Positions 52,343 to 62,420 of a stretch of DNA of 64,000 bases are shown here, one piece after another (positions within the stretch are counted from its first letter, which is position 1; every line of letters starts with the position of its first letter). Origin of the DNA: CBDBDZ01 sp965204215. Lineage in GTDB: Bacteria; Pseudomonadota; Gammaproteobacteria; Pseudomonadales; GM7GCV1. A program made the position numbers and the translations under genes. The stretch spans positions 372,001 through 436,000 of the forward strand of contig CBDBDZ010000013.1 of NCBI GenBank assembly GCA_965204215.1, read 5' to 3'. A model generated the notes under the pieces. It was given only the letters and a program-made list of their open reading frames with translations. It was not told where the DNA came from and did not search any database.

Positions 52343-55178
52343 TATAAGCGTCCATTGTTGGGCAAGTGCAGACCAGGTTGCGGTCGCCATAGGCGTTATC
52401 AACCCGGTTGACGGGAGGCCAGTATTTGTCGACTTTAAAAGCGCCAGGAGGCGAACAACCTTGTTCGCGGCTGTAGGGTCTGTCCCATTCATTAATTAAG
52501 TCAGCTATGGTATGAGGTGCATTTTTTAGAGGGTTATTGTTGCTGTCAATTTCGCCTTGTTCTATTTGTCTTATTTCTTCGCGTATTGATAACATGGCTT
52601 CACAAAAACGGTCAATTTCGGCTTTGGGTTCACTTTCAGTGGGTTCTACCATTAATGTTCCAGCCACAGGCCAACTCATGGTAGGTGCATGAAAACCATT
52701 GTCAATAAGGCGTTTGGCTATATCTTCAACATTGACACCAGAAGTTTCTTCCAGGACTCTGGTATCAACAATACATTCATGGGCAACTAAACCTTCATCA
52801 GAGGTATAGAGAATGTTATAAGCCTTTTTAAGTCGCGTCGCTAAGTAATTGGCATTTAAGATAGCAACTTTGGTTGCTTGAGTTAAACCAGAACCGCCCA
52901 TTAACAAGCAATAAGCCCAACTGACGGGCAGTATGGATGGAGAACCAAAAGGTGCAGAAGATACAGGACCTGTAGTTTCATCTAACAGTGGGTGACCAGG
53001 TAAAAAGGGTGTCAAATGGCTTTTAACACCAATTGGCCCCATGCCAGGGCCGCCTCCACCATGAGGAATACAGAATGTCTTGTGCAAATTAAGGTGGCTG
53101 ACATCACCACCAATGGCGCCAGGTTGAGACAGACCAACCATGGCATTCATATTGGCACCATCAATGTAAACTTGTCCGCCGTGGTCGTGGGTAATTTGGC
53201 ATACTTCACTAACAGTGGTTTCAAACACACCGTGAGTGGAAGGGTAGGTAATCATACAGGCTGCAAGGCTGTCGCTATATTGTTCGGCTTTTTCACGAAA
53301 ATTACTGACATCAATATCGCCATTGTCTTTAGAAGTAACGGGAATCACTTTCCAGCCAACCATCTGTGCCGAAGCAGGGTTAGTGCCATGTGCAGAGGTT
53401 GGAATTAGGCAAATATTACGATGCCCTTCGCCTTTGGATTGATGATAGGCACGAATGGTTAGCAGCCCTGCATACTCACCTTGTGCACCAGAGTTCGGTT
53501 GTTGAGAAATGGCATCGTACCCGGTAATTTGGCAAAGTTTATCGTTTAGGTCATCAATCATCTGTCGGTACCCTAATGCTTGCTCTGCTGGTGCATAGGG
53601 GTGAATGTTGGCAAACTCTGGCCATGTTACAGGAATCATTTCAATGGTCGCATTGAGTTTCATGGTGCATGAACCCAACGGTATCATGGCGCGATCAAGC
53701 GCTAAATCGCGGTCGGCAAGGCGGCGCATATAGCGTGTTATTTCAGCTTCTGCACGGTTTAAATGAAAAATGGGGTGGGTCAAATAGTGGCTACTGCGTA
53801 AATTAGATTCAGGCAGGCGGTATTTACGGTTGGCTTTACTGTCATCTTTTATTGAGCCTCCAAAGGCACGCCAAACGGCTTCTATGGTTTCGGGTCTGGT
53901 TTGTTCGTCAAGGCTAATGCCTACGCAATCGTCATTAATTTTACGCAAGTTAATACCGTTATCGACAGCAGCTTGCAATATAAGGTTTTGGTATTTACCG
54001 ACGTTGACGGTAATGGTATCAAAAAACACTTCGGGCTGAACATCAAAGCCTAAAGACTCTAAACCAGTAGCCAGTCTGGAAGTTTTGCGATGCACCGATT
54101 GGGCAATGGCTTTAATGCCGTCAGGGCCATGATAAATGGCGTACATGGAGGCCACAACGGCTAGTAACGCTTGGGCAGTGCAGACGTTAGAGTTGGCCTT
54201 TTCACGGCGGATATGTTGTTCGCGTGTTTGTAATGCTAGCCGATACGCCTTATTGCCACGGCTGTCGATAGAAACCCCAATAATGCGCCCTGGCATGGCG
54301 CGTTTGTATTGATCTTTACATGACATATAAGCCGCGTGCGGTCCCCCATAGCCAATGGGTACACCAAAGCGTTGGGTAGAACCTACGGCAATATCGGCAT
54401 CCATTTCTCCCGGGGCTTTCAATAATGCCAATGCCAGTGGGTCAGCTGATACTATTGCCAGGGCTTTGTGTTGATGTAACTCGTTAATTTCATTGCTAAA
54501 GTCGCGTACATGACCATAGGTTCCAGGGTATTGGAAAATGGCTCCAAATACTTTTGAGGCGTTTAAATTATCTGGTGAGTCAACGATGACATCTATTCCT
54601 AAGGGTTCGGCGCGGGTTTTAATCACTGCAATATTTTGTGGATGGCAATGCTCATCAACAAAAAAAGCATTGGCTTTAGACTTGGCGCTGCGTTTTGCCA
54701 TAGTCATGGCTTCGGCGCAGGCAGTGGACTCATCAAGTAGAGATGCATTGGCAATGGGTAATGCGGTTAAGTCTGAAACCATGGTTTGGAAATTCAACAG
54801 AGCTTCCAAGCGACCCTGTGAGATTTCTGGCTGATAGGGTGTATAGGCAGTATACCAGGCGGGGTTTTCCAAAATATTTCTTAAAATGACAGGAGGCGTG
54901 GTTGTACCGTAGTAACCTTGACCAATCAATGGCGTTAACTGTTGATTTTTTTCGGCTACCTGGCGAATGTGAAACAAAGCGTCGCGCTCGCTCAATGCTT
55001 CACCCCAATCAAGTTTATGCGGTTGACGTATAGCGGCTGGAACGGTAGCGTCAATAAATTCATCAAGCGTCTTATAGCCTATTACTTTAAGCATTTGTGC
55101 CATTTCATCGGGTGAAGGGCCTATGTGACGGCGGTTGGCGAAATCGTAGGCGCGGTAATCAGTTAGCTTAAAAGTCAT
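52332..55178 (-). CDS. gcvP: Glycine dehydrogenase (decarboxylating), P-protein
   Basis: A 948-residue homodimer-type P-protein that decarboxylates glycine and loads the aminomethyl group on lipoyl-GcvH. The N-terminal half begins RRHIGPSPDEMAQML. The C-terminal half holds the PLP site (LNLHKTFCIPHGGGGPGMGPIG, with the Lys), plus ANMNAMVGL and MVEPTESE. Length matches the fused bacterial form. It is third in gcvT-gcvH-gcvP. Confidence 0.98.
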   Translation of the reverse strand: MTFKLTDYRAYDFANRRHIGPSPDEMAQMLKVIGYKTLDEFIDATVPAAIRQPHKLDWGEALSERDALFHIRQVAEKNQQLTPLIGQGYYGTTTPPVILRNILENPAWYTAYTPYQPEISQGRLEALLNFQTMVSDLTALPIANASLLDESTACAEAMTMAKRSAKSKANAFFVDEHCHPQNIAVIKTRAEPLGIDVIVDSPDNLNASKVFGAIFQYPGTYGHVRDFSNEINELHQHKALAIVSADPLALALLKAPGEMDADIAVGSTQRFGVPIGYGGPHAAYMSCKDQYKRAMPGRIIGVSIDSRGNKAYRLALQTREQHIRREKANSNVCTAQALLAVVASMYAIYHGPDGIKAIAQSVHRKTSRLATGLESLGFDVQPEVFFDTITVNVGKYQNLILQAAVDNGINLRKINDDCVGISLDEQTRPETIEAVWRAFGGSIKDDSKANRKYRLPESNLRSSHYLTHPIFHLNRAEAEITRYMRRLADRDLALDRAMIPLGSCTMKLNATIEMIPVTWPEFANIHPYAPAEQALGYRQMIDDLNDKLCQITGYDAISQQPNSGAQGEYAGLLTIRAYHQSKGEGHRNICLIPTSAHGTNPASAQMVGWKVIPVTSKDNGDIDVSNFREKAEQYSDSLAACMITYPSTHGVFETTVSEVCQITHDHGGQVYIDGANMNAMVGLSQPGAIGGDVSHLNLHKTFCIPHGGGGPGMGPIGVKSHLTPFLPGHPLLDETTGPVSSAPFGSPSILPVSWAYCLLMGGSGLTQATKVAILNANYLATRLKKAYNILYTSDEGLVAHECIVDTRVLEETSGVNVEDIAKRLIDNGFHAPTMSWPVAGTLMVEPTESEPKAEIDRFCEAMLSIREEIRQIEQGEIDSNNNPLKNAPHTIADLINEWDRPYSREQGCSPPGAFKVDKYWPPVNRVDNAYGDRNLVCTCPTMDAYIEE

Positions 55179-55217
55179 TAATATCTCGGCAGTTATTTAT
55201 CGTAGATACGAAATTCC

Positions 55218-55245
55218 GTATAGACAGCATGTATTCTGTCTATAC
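55218..55245 (-). other. Hairpin between gcvH and gcvP
   Basis: GTATAGACAG and CTGTCTATAC form a perfect 10-bp stem with an 8-nt loop in the 77-bp gap between gcvH and gcvP. No U-run follows, so it is more likely a processing or stabilising element than a terminator. Confidence 0.5.
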
Positions 55246-55255
55246 AGCGTACAGC

Positions 55256-55624
55256 CTATTCAGCAATAAATGCCATATAAGCCTCTTTATCCATCAAATT
55301 GTCTAGCTGTTCGGGCGATTCAATTCGAATGCGATATATCCACGCTTCGCTTTCCGGAGATTCGTTAATGGATTCAGGACTATCTGCCAACATCTCATTG
55401 ACTTCAATAATTTCCCCAGAGACAGGAGCATACAATTCAGAGGCTGCTTTGACGCTTTCTAATACGCCGATTTCATCGCCTTCATCAAAAGTTTCGCCCG
55501 CTTCGAGTTGTTCTATATAAACAACATCGCCAAGTTGTTCGGCTGCGTGTTCGGTAATACCAATTGTGGCATTATCGCCATCGACAGTAATCCACTCGTG
55601 TTGGTCAGAATAGTAAGTAGTCAT
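55256..55624 (-). CDS. gcvH: Glycine cleavage system H protein
   Basis: A 122-residue lipoyl carrier. The lipoylation Lys lies in GVLESVKAASELYAPVSGEI (about residue 61), as in all GcvH proteins. The N-terminus YYSDQHEWI and C-terminal MDKEAYMAFIAE are typical. It shuttles the aminomethyl group between GcvP, GcvT and dihydrolipoamide dehydrogenase. It lies 30 bp after gcvT. Confidence 0.97.
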   Translation of the reverse strand: MTTYYSDQHEWITVDGDNATIGITEHAAEQLGDVVYIEQLEAGETFDEGDEIGVLESVKAASELYAPVSGEIIEVNEMLADSPESINESPESEAWIYRIRIESPEQLDNLMDKEAYMAFIAE

Positions 55625-55654
55625 AAGGGCTCTCTTGTTTAGTATAGTTAATAA

Positions 55655-56758
55655 TTATTTGCGTTTGTAGCTTTGTTTAACAAAAGGCATGTCAACGACT
55701 TTTGCAGGAATTTGTTTATTGCGAACCTGAATGAGTATATCACTGCCTGTCTGGCAACTGTTGCTATCGACATAGCCCATACAAATGGGTGCTTCCAGGC
55801 TAGGGGAAAACCCACCAGAGCTAACATTGCCGATAACGCTACCATCGGTTGAAAGAAGATCGCAACCACTGCGAGCCGGGGCTTTACCATCAGGTTTAAT
55901 ACCGATTAATTTACGGCTGGTTCCTTGTTCAATTTCACGTTTAATACGTTCAAAACCAGGATAACTTCCCTGGGCTCGTCGCGGTTTTTGAATGCTCCAA
56001 ATAAGCCCCGCTTCAATGGGACTAATGTCAGGGTTTAAATCATTGCCGTATAAACACAATCCTGCTTCTAAACGCAGGCTATCGCGAGCACCTAAACCAG
56101 TGGGTTTACATTCAGAGTGCTCAAGCAATAGGGCGCAAATGTCTTGTGCTTGTTCTTGAGGAATGGCTAATTCAAAACCGTCTTCGCCAGTATAGCCAAG
56201 GCGTGAAATTCGACAGGGTGTTCCCTGAATAGTCAATTCCGTTGTTTCCATAAAAAATAATTCACAGGCAGCAGGGCATAATGACTGCATGATGGCTTCC
56301 GCTTTAGGACCTTGTAGTGCAATTAAGGTGCGGTCATAGCGTACATCAATTTGTACATTGTCAAGATGTGCACGTAAATGGGCAATGTCCTGGTCGAACA
56401 TCGAAGCATTCACCACTAGGTACCAATGATTGTCTGCGTTGCTAATAATTAAATCATCCATAACACCACCTTCGTTATTGGTAAATTGTGTGTATCTTGC
56501 TTTACCTACTGGCAAGTTTTGGACATCGCAGGGAACCAACTGCTCTAACTGCTGAGCTACATTACTGCCGCGTAACTCAATTTGTCCCATATGTGATACG
56601 TCAAATAAACCAGCATGGGTACGTGTCCACAAGTGTTCTTGTTTAATGCCGTCAGCGAAATTGACAGCCATGTTCCAACCAGCAAAGTCGACCATGCGAC
56701 CACCAATGGACTCAAGGTAATCAGAGAGTGGGGTGTTTTTAATTGTGATTTCAGACAT
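55655..56758 (-). CDS. gcvT: Aminomethyltransferase (T-protein)
   Basis: 367 residues from the ATG at 56758 (MSEITIKNTPLSDYLE). FAGWNMAVNFADGIKQEHLWTR opens the folate-binding domain. FDVSHMGQIELRG, LGARDSLRLEAGLCLYGNDL (catalytic Asp) and SSGGFSPSLEAPICMGYVD follow. It releases ammonia and makes methylene-tetrahydrofolate. The frame is open to 56878, but that extension overlaps the riboswitch and is not protein-like. It is first in the operon, under glycine riboswitch control. Confidence 0.97.
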   Translation of the reverse strand: MSEITIKNTPLSDYLESIGGRMVDFAGWNMAVNFADGIKQEHLWTRTHAGLFDVSHMGQIELRGSNVAQQLEQLVPCDVQNLPVGKARYTQFTNNEGGVMDDLIISNADNHWYLVVNASMFDQDIAHLRAHLDNVQIDVRYDRTLIALQGPKAEAIMQSLCPAACELFFMETTELTIQGTPCRISRLGYTGEDGFELAIPQEQAQDICALLLEHSECKPTGLGARDSLRLEAGLCLYGNDLNPDISPIEAGLIWSIQKPRRAQGSYPGFERIKREIEQGTSRKLIGIKPDGKAPARSGCDLLSTDGSVIGNVSSGGFSPSLEAPICMGYVDSNSCQTGSDILIQVRNKQIPAKVVDMPFVKQSYKRK

Positions 56759-56789
56759 TGTACATACCTCATTGAAGGTTAATGAATAT

Positions 56790-57008
56790 GCCACCATCTG
56801 TCTTAGTACCTGAGAGATTTCAAAACAGTCAGCACTGCGAAGCGTACTCACTATTTCTTGCTCCTTCGGTGATGTCACTATTAATCATTAATGTTTTTAA
56901 TGTTTAATGCGCATCTTTCCAGATTAGCCTGCTGATTTGCGGTTCTTTTGCCTGAGCGTTTCCGGGGCAGTTGCGTCTTCGGCGGTTATTGCTAACTCTC
57001 TCCCGCAA
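56790..57008 (-). promoter_or_regulatory. Tandem glycine riboswitch upstream of gcvT
   Basis: Two glycine aptamers in series on the minus strand. The first (about 57008-56905) reads GCGGGAGAGAGTTAGC, CCGCCGAAGACGCAAC, CTCAGGCAAAAGAACCGC and TCTGGAAAG. The second (about 56895-56790) reads GACATCACCGAAGGAGCAAG and CTCTCAGGTACTAAGACAGA. These conserved blocks and the position 30-50 nt before gcvT match the known glycine-activated switch that turns on glycine cleavage. Confidence 0.93.
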
Positions 57009-57047
57009 CAGCATTTAGCTATGAAAGTGTCGCACAACTATAACATA

Positions 57048-58139
57048 CTACTTCAAGTTTTCAACTACCTTATCACCAAACTCGGTGGTTTTAATTAGTT
57101 TTGCATCGCGAGTGCCGCCGCCTAAATCGGGTGTTGAATAGCCTTCGGCAAAGACCTGCTGCATGGCATTCCAAACATTTCTGGACTCTTCAGCCATACC
57201 AAAACTGCGCTCTAACATCATGGCAACTGAACCAATCATGGAATAGGGGTTGGCAATACCCCGCCCAGCAATGTCAGGTGCGCTGCCGTGTGAAGGTTCG
57301 TAATAGGCTTTTTCAGGTCCCTGGCAGGCTGAGGGCATTAAACCGAGCGAACCTAATATACCACCACCTTGATCGCTTAAAATATCACCAAACATATTTT
57401 CCATGACCATCACATCAAATTGAGTGGGCTTTAGACATAGATGTGTGGCGGCTGCATCAACCAGCATATTAATCACTTCCACATCAGGGTAATCGTGGTG
57501 TACTTCAGTAAGCACTTCATTCCACAGCACGCTGGATTTTAGCACATTGCTTTTGTGAATGTTGTGGAGTACCTTTTTACGGGTCATGGCAATATCAAAG
57601 GCTTCAATTAATATTTGGCGAATTTGTTGTTCATCGTATTCTAATGTTTCTTTAACATAGCGCAGTCCAGTTTCACTAATACCTGTTTCTTTGCTGCCAA
57701 AATATAGACCGCCAACCAATTCTCGAACCATAATTAAATCAATACCTTCGCCAATGATTTCGGGTTTTAGAGGTGAAAAATGCGCCAATCCTTTGGGTAG
57801 CGACACAGGGCGAAAATTGGCATAGGTTTGATAGCGTTTGCGCATGGGCAATAGAGCGCCGCGTTCGGGCTGCATATCGACAGGGATTTTTTGCGATTCT
57901 TCATGGTTAAGGCCTATAGGGCCTTTTAAAATAGCATCGGCACTATCGCAAATGGCAATAGTTTCTTCGGGGAAAGGGTGGCCACACTCAAAATAAGCAC
58001 TAGCACCAAAGGCTGCAGGCATTAATTCAAAAGAAACGGGATTGCGAGATTCAATTAACTTTAGTACCTTAATTGACTCGGCTGTAATCTCTGGGCCTAT
58101 GCCATCGCCGGCAAGAATAGCTATTTTATAGTCGATCAT
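57048..58139 (-). CDS. leuB: 3-isopropylmalate dehydrogenase
   Basis: A 363-residue member of the beta-decarboxylating dehydrogenase family. ILAGDGIGPEI opens the NAD site. LLPMRKRYQTYANFRPV, VRELVGGLYFG, DAAATHLCLKPTQFDVMVMENMFGDI cut at its Asp-rich metal site, and EPSHGSAPDIAGRGIANP are as in LeuB. It oxidises and decarboxylates 3-isopropylmalate in leucine synthesis. The gene stands alone here, without leuA, leuC or leuD; it ends about 40 bp before the glycine riboswitch. Confidence 0.93.
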   Translation of the reverse strand: MIDYKIAILAGDGIGPEITAESIKVLKLIESRNPVSFELMPAAFGASAYFECGHPFPEETIAICDSADAILKGPIGLNHEESQKIPVDMQPERGALLPMRKRYQTYANFRPVSLPKGLAHFSPLKPEIIGEGIDLIMVRELVGGLYFGSKETGISETGLRYVKETLEYDEQQIRQILIEAFDIAMTRKKVLHNIHKSNVLKSSVLWNEVLTEVHHDYPDVEVINMLVDAAATHLCLKPTQFDVMVMENMFGDILSDQGGGILGSLGLMPSACQGPEKAYYEPSHGSAPDIAGRGIANPYSMIGSVAMMLERSFGMAEESRNVWNAMQQVFAEGYSTPDLGGGTRDAKLIKTTEFGDKVVENLK

Positions 58140-58197
58140 GGGTAATAATTTGATGATAATTAAAAAAGAACTATTGTATTAGTTTTTAATTAAAATT

Positions 58198-58232
58198 GAT
58201 ACGAACTATAATCTAAACATATCAGTCGTATC
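58198..58232. promoter_or_regulatory. Inverted repeat over the RND operon promoter
   Basis: GATACGA (58198) and TCGTATC (ending 58232) are exact inverted copies, 21 bp apart, ending 4 bp before the efflux gene start. A TATAAT-like hexamer (CTATAATC, 58206-58213) lies between. The layout suggests an operator at the promoter. Its closeness to the ATG means it also overlaps the ribosome-binding region. Confidence 0.4.
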
Positions 58233-58236
58233 CACA

Positions 58237-61200
58237 ATGCTAACTAAAAGTACCTTAGACAACCCCACCAATATTTTGATGGTAATTATTTTGCTGCTTT
58301 TAGCGGGGATATACAGTTTAACCCAACTGCCAGTACAGTTGTTTCCCGAAATTGAGCGACCTGTTATTAATGTTCAAACTGGTTGGCGGGCTGCATCACC
58401 GAGGGAGATGGAATCTGAAGTGATTGAGCCGATTGAAAAAGTGCTGCGCGGTTTGCCAGGTATGCAGCAGATGTCTTCATTTGCTAATGCAGGTTTTGCC
58501 GAAATAAGAATGGAGTTTGACTTGAATGCCGACATGAATCAAGCTTACCTTGAAGTGATTTCGCGGATGAATCGGCTTGAACCGCTGCCACAGGATGTGA
58601 ATCAACCCACTATTTCTCTCGGTGGGAGAGGAAATGATGGACCTGCGTTAATATACTTTTTCTTACAACTGTTACCTGACAATGATAACCAGGTAGCAGA
58701 CTATTTAAGCTTTGTTAAAAACCGGATTTCTCCAGTACTTGAGTCTATACCTGGCGTTTCCAGTGCTAGTGCACAGGGTGGCGCAGCACAAGATAATCAA
58801 TTACAAATAATTGTTGATCCCTTTCTGGTAGCTCAATATGGACTGCAGATGACAGCCATTACCAATGCAGTAAGAGGTTTCAATAATATATCAGCAGGTA
58901 GCCTGGAAGTGGGACGGCGCAAATATACATTGCGCTATGAAGGGCGTTACAGTCCTGAAGACTTACAATATTTAATTATTGAGTGGAGAGAGGGCAACCC
59001 TATACGATTAAACGATGTGGCTGAAATTAAAATCCAGCAGCCTGATAATGCTTTCTTTTCCATCCAGAATAATAACCCTGCTATCAGCATTCGCGTCAAT
59101 AAAGAAAATGATGCCAATACCTTAAAAACATTATTGCAGGTAAAACGCGAGGTAGAGCGTCTGAACCGTGAATTATTGGCAGATAAAAACATAATGCTGC
59201 AGCAATCGTTTGACGCATCTGTATTTATTAATCGCGCTATTAATTTAGTGGCAGGGAATTTGTTTTTGGGTGTGGCGTTATCACTTTCTATTCTGTGGTA
59301 TTTCTTACGCAATTTCAGGGCGACTTTAGCCATAGCGGTTAGCGTTCCAGTATCACTTTTTGTCAGTTTTATTATTTTGAAATTAACAGGTCGTAGTTTA
59401 AATATTATTTCGTTGGCAGGTTTAGCGTTTGCGGTGGGAATGGTATTAGATGCAGCTATCGTGGTTTTAGAAAATATTTTTAGATTGCGTGAAAATAAAG
59501 AAGAGTCTTATACGGCTTCATTAAAAGGTGCAACTCAGGTTTGGGGAGCATTATTTGCATCGACGTTAACCACTGTAGCAATATTTTTACCTGTATTGTT
59601 TTTAAAAGAAGTTGAAGGTCAATTATTTGCCGATTTGGCAATAACTATTTCCATTGCAGTGATGGTGTCGCTGATTGTTGCAATGACTATTGTGCCATTA
59701 TTTGCCAGGCAATGGGTCAATACATCGTCCAGTCAACCTAATCAAAAACCAGCCTATCAACGTTTCATTGTAACTCATGTCATGCGCCTGACCAGAGATA
59801 AACAACAGCGAAGACTGCTTGCAGGTGCAATGTTGATTTTTCCACTGTTGACAGGGTGGATACTATTCCCGCAAATGGACTACTTACCCCCTGTAAAGCG
59901 CGATGCTGTTGATACTTTTTTGCGTATGCCGCCTGGTTCCAGTAAGGCATTTATCAAGGAGCAATACATTGATAGCATTGTTGAACGAATGTCGCCCTAC
60001 ATGAGTGGGGAAAAGCAACCAGCACTCAAAAATTACTACATTTTAACCTGGCCTAGTGGCGGTACAATAGGTACAAGAGCCAAAGATCAAAGTCAGGTAG
60101 ATGAACTGTTGAAAGTTGTGAGTTCAGAAATTACAGCAGATTTGCCTGATCTTCAAGCTTTTTCAAGGCAAGGTAATTTGTTTGGCGGTTTTGGTGGCGG
60201 CCGAGCAATTAATCTTTTGATACAACACCCAAATCAGGAAATTATGGAACAGGCAGCAACTTTTGCCAATGAGAAACTGCAAACATTAATGCCAGCTTCC
60301 AATGTTCGAGTGAACCCAGGGCTGAACCAGAATGAACCTGAATTGCAATTTATTCCGAACGACAGAGCCATAAATGAAATGGGTTTAAGACGGCAAGACG
60401 TAGGTACACTTATACGCATGTTGGGTGATGGTATCTACCTGGGTGAATATTTTGATGGCGAAAAACGACTTGATATTATTGTACAGTCCAAAGATAGCCA
60501 AACGCCAGAGGCTTTTAATGAATTGCCAATAGTCACGCCACAGCAGGCTATTGTTCCTCTCAACCAATTGGTTGAAAGTAAGCGTACAGTGGGTCCAAGT
60601 AGAATTCAACGTGTTGACCAACGCCGCACCATTGTGCTGGATATTGTGCCACCTCCGCAAGTCTCATTGCAAAAGGCAATAGAGCTAATTGAAACAGAGC
60701 TTGAACCGCAAATAAGAGAAATACTGGGGACTGAAGGCAATATCAGTTTTTCAGGTAGCGCCAGCGATTTAAACCGTGCCATTGTCAATATTGGCAGAAA
60801 TTTTTTATTTGCGTTGGTGATACTGTTCTTTTTAATGAGTGCACTGTTTAAATCGGCATATGATAGCTTTTTGGTCATACTTGCCATGCCAATGGCAATG
60901 GTCGGTGGAATTTTAGGCCTTAATGCACTGAATTTAATCACTTTTCAACCCCTGGATTTATTGACCATGATTGGTTTTGTTATTTTACTTGGTTTAGTTG
61001 TCAATAACGCTATTTTGCTGGTGTACAAATCCCGAGAGTTAGAAAAAGAAGGCTATGCCAGAGATAGTGCAATTGAAAACGCGTTAAGTGTTAGACTTAG
61101 ACCCATTTTGATGAGTACCTTAACCAGTATTTTAGGAATGTTGCCACTACTATTAGTGCCAGGTATTGGAGCTGTTATATACCGAGGGTTAGCATCAGTT

Positions 61201-61281
61201 ATTGTCAGTGGTATGCTAATTAGTATGCTCTTTACATTATTGTTACTTCCGTGCTTATTGCGTATGGGCAAAACAACCTGA
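58237..61281 (+). CDS. RND-family efflux permease
   Basis: A 1,014-residue inner-membrane proton antiporter with twelve helices and two large periplasmic loops. N-terminal PVQLFPEIERPVINVQT is typical. In helix 4 the charge pair reads VLDAAIVVLENIF, keeping the first Asp of the AcrB pair but with Ala for the second, as in many non-AcrB RND groups. The second half has FLVILAMPMAMVGGILGLN. It pumps unknown substrates out through a tripartite complex. It is followed 7 bp later by the adaptor. No outer-membrane channel is encoded in the window. Confidence 0.93.
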   Translation: MLTKSTLDNPTNILMVIILLLLAGIYSLTQLPVQLFPEIERPVINVQTGWRAASPREMESEVIEPIEKVLRGLPGMQQMSSFANAGFAEIRMEFDLNADMNQAYLEVISRMNRLEPLPQDVNQPTISLGGRGNDGPALIYFFLQLLPDNDNQVADYLSFVKNRISPVLESIPGVSSASAQGGAAQDNQLQIIVDPFLVAQYGLQMTAITNAVRGFNNISAGSLEVGRRKYTLRYEGRYSPEDLQYLIIEWREGNPIRLNDVAEIKIQQPDNAFFSIQNNNPAISIRVNKENDANTLKTLLQVKREVERLNRELLADKNIMLQQSFDASVFINRAINLVAGNLFLGVALSLSILWYFLRNFRATLAIAVSVPVSLFVSFIILKLTGRSLNIISLAGLAFAVGMVLDAAIVVLENIFRLRENKEESYTASLKGATQVWGALFASTLTTVAIFLPVLFLKEVEGQLFADLAITISIAVMVSLIVAMTIVPLFARQWVNTSSSQPNQKPAYQRFIVTHVMRLTRDKQQRRLLAGAMLIFPLLTGWILFPQMDYLPPVKRDAVDTFLRMPPGSSKAFIKEQYIDSIVERMSPYMSGEKQPALKNYYILTWPSGGTIGTRAKDQSQVDELLKVVSSEITADLPDLQAFSRQGNLFGGFGGGRAINLLIQHPNQEIMEQAATFANEKLQTLMPASNVRVNPGLNQNEPELQFIPNDRAINEMGLRRQDVGTLIRMLGDGIYLGEYFDGEKRLDIIVQSKDSQTPEAFNELPIVTPQQAIVPLNQLVESKRTVGPSRIQRVDQRRTIVLDIVPPPQVSLQKAIELIETELEPQIREILGTEGNISFSGSASDLNRAIVNIGRNFLFALVILFFLMSALFKSAYDSFLVILAMPMAMVGGILGLNALNLITFQPLDLLTMIGFVILLGLVVNNAILLVYKSRELEKEGYARDSAIENALSVRLRPILMSTLTSILGMLPLLLVPGIGAVIYRGLASVIVSGMLISMLFTLLLLPCLLRMGKTT

Positions 61282-61288
61282 GATATTT

Positions 61289-62344
61289 ATGTTGAACAAT
61301 TTGCGATTATTGATAATTGCTATATTAAGTTTAGGCTTTGGGTCACACATTGCAGCCCAACCCATTACATTAGTTAAAACCGCATTGGTGGAAAGCCATA
61401 GCATTGCTACGAAACAATGGGCGCCGGGAACAGTTGTGAGTAAAAACAACGCTTTAATTTCTAGTGAAGTGGCTGGGCAAATTTTAACTATTGCCGAGGT
61501 GGGTACGCACATAAAACAAGGTGAAGTGATGGCAATAATTGATAAAGAGGCTTTAATTATTCAACGCCAGGAGAAACAGGCAGAAATAAAAAGTTTGATG
61601 GCAAGGCGAGACTTTTTATTATCGCAGCGCGATAGAATGCAGAAATTAGTTAGTAAAAATGCTGTTGCCCAATCCAATTTCGATGATATTCAATCGCAGT
61701 ATGGGGTTGTTAGCGAAAATATAAAATTACAGCAATTATCGCTAAAGAATATTCAGCGTTTAATCGATAAATCAGCAATTGTTGCTCCATACAGCGGCAT
61801 TGTTAGTGCTAAATTAAAATCAATTGGTGAATTGATAACAGCGAATGAACCGTTGCTGAGAATGGTTGATACAACTAATATAGAAATACAATCTCAAGTA
61901 CCAATAGCGTTAGCCAGAACCAATCAAAGAGGAGCACAAGTTGCTTTGCGCAATAACCAAAACATTGTTTACTCATTTATTTCTGCCATCGTACCTGTTG
62001 CTAATAATGCATCCAGGTTGATAGAAATGCGTATTACTCTGCCGCCATTAAAAGTAGGGCAATGGTATGTGGGAGAGTCGGTTTGGGTTGGGCTTGCCAA
62101 TAGCCAGGTTGAGCAATTGACAACCATACCGCGCGATGCATTAATTTTAAGAGAAGAGCAATCTTATGTATTTGTTGTTGATAGCAGTGAAAAAGAGATA
62201 AAAGCTAAAAAAGTAGAAGTTGATATTGTAACGGGGGAAGGTTCTATGTTGGGCATTAAAGGACAATTAAACCCCGGAGATAGTGTGATTATCTATGGAG
62301 CAGAAACCTTGAAAGATGGACAAAAAATAAATATTTCAACTTAA
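61289..62344 (+). CDS. RND efflux periplasmic adaptor (membrane fusion protein)
   Basis: 351 residues with a signal peptide ending near HIAAQP. It has the split lipoyl domain (ISSEVAGQILTIAEVGTHIKQGEVMAIID and IVAPYSGIVSAKLKSIGELI), a coiled-coil hairpin between them (RQEKQAEIKSLMARRDFLLSQRD), then beta-barrel and membrane-proximal domains. It links the permease to an outer-membrane channel. Usually the adaptor precedes the permease; here it follows. Confidence 0.92.
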   Translation: MLNNLRLLIIAILSLGFGSHIAAQPITLVKTALVESHSIATKQWAPGTVVSKNNALISSEVAGQILTIAEVGTHIKQGEVMAIIDKEALIIQRQEKQAEIKSLMARRDFLLSQRDRMQKLVSKNAVAQSNFDDIQSQYGVVSENIKLQQLSLKNIQRLIDKSAIVAPYSGIVSAKLKSIGELITANEPLLRMVDTTNIEIQSQVPIALARTNQRGAQVALRNNQNIVYSFISAIVPVANNASRLIEMRITLPPLKVGQWYVGESVWVGLANSQVEQLTTIPRDALILREEQSYVFVVDSSEKEIKAKKVEVDIVTGEGSMLGIKGQLNPGDSVIIYGAETLKDGQKINIST

Positions 62345-62420
62345 ATCGTCTCTCTGCATCCAATTGCGTTAAGGTTGCATCTTATCGGTACAACATAACT
62401 TACACTTTGGAGTATTTACC

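Noticed and set aside
52343..52492. Longer Smr protein start
   Set aside because: The extension is antisense-free but lies wholly within gcvP in another frame and is not family-like.
56759..56878. Longer gcvT start
   Set aside because: The extension is the translated second glycine aptamer.
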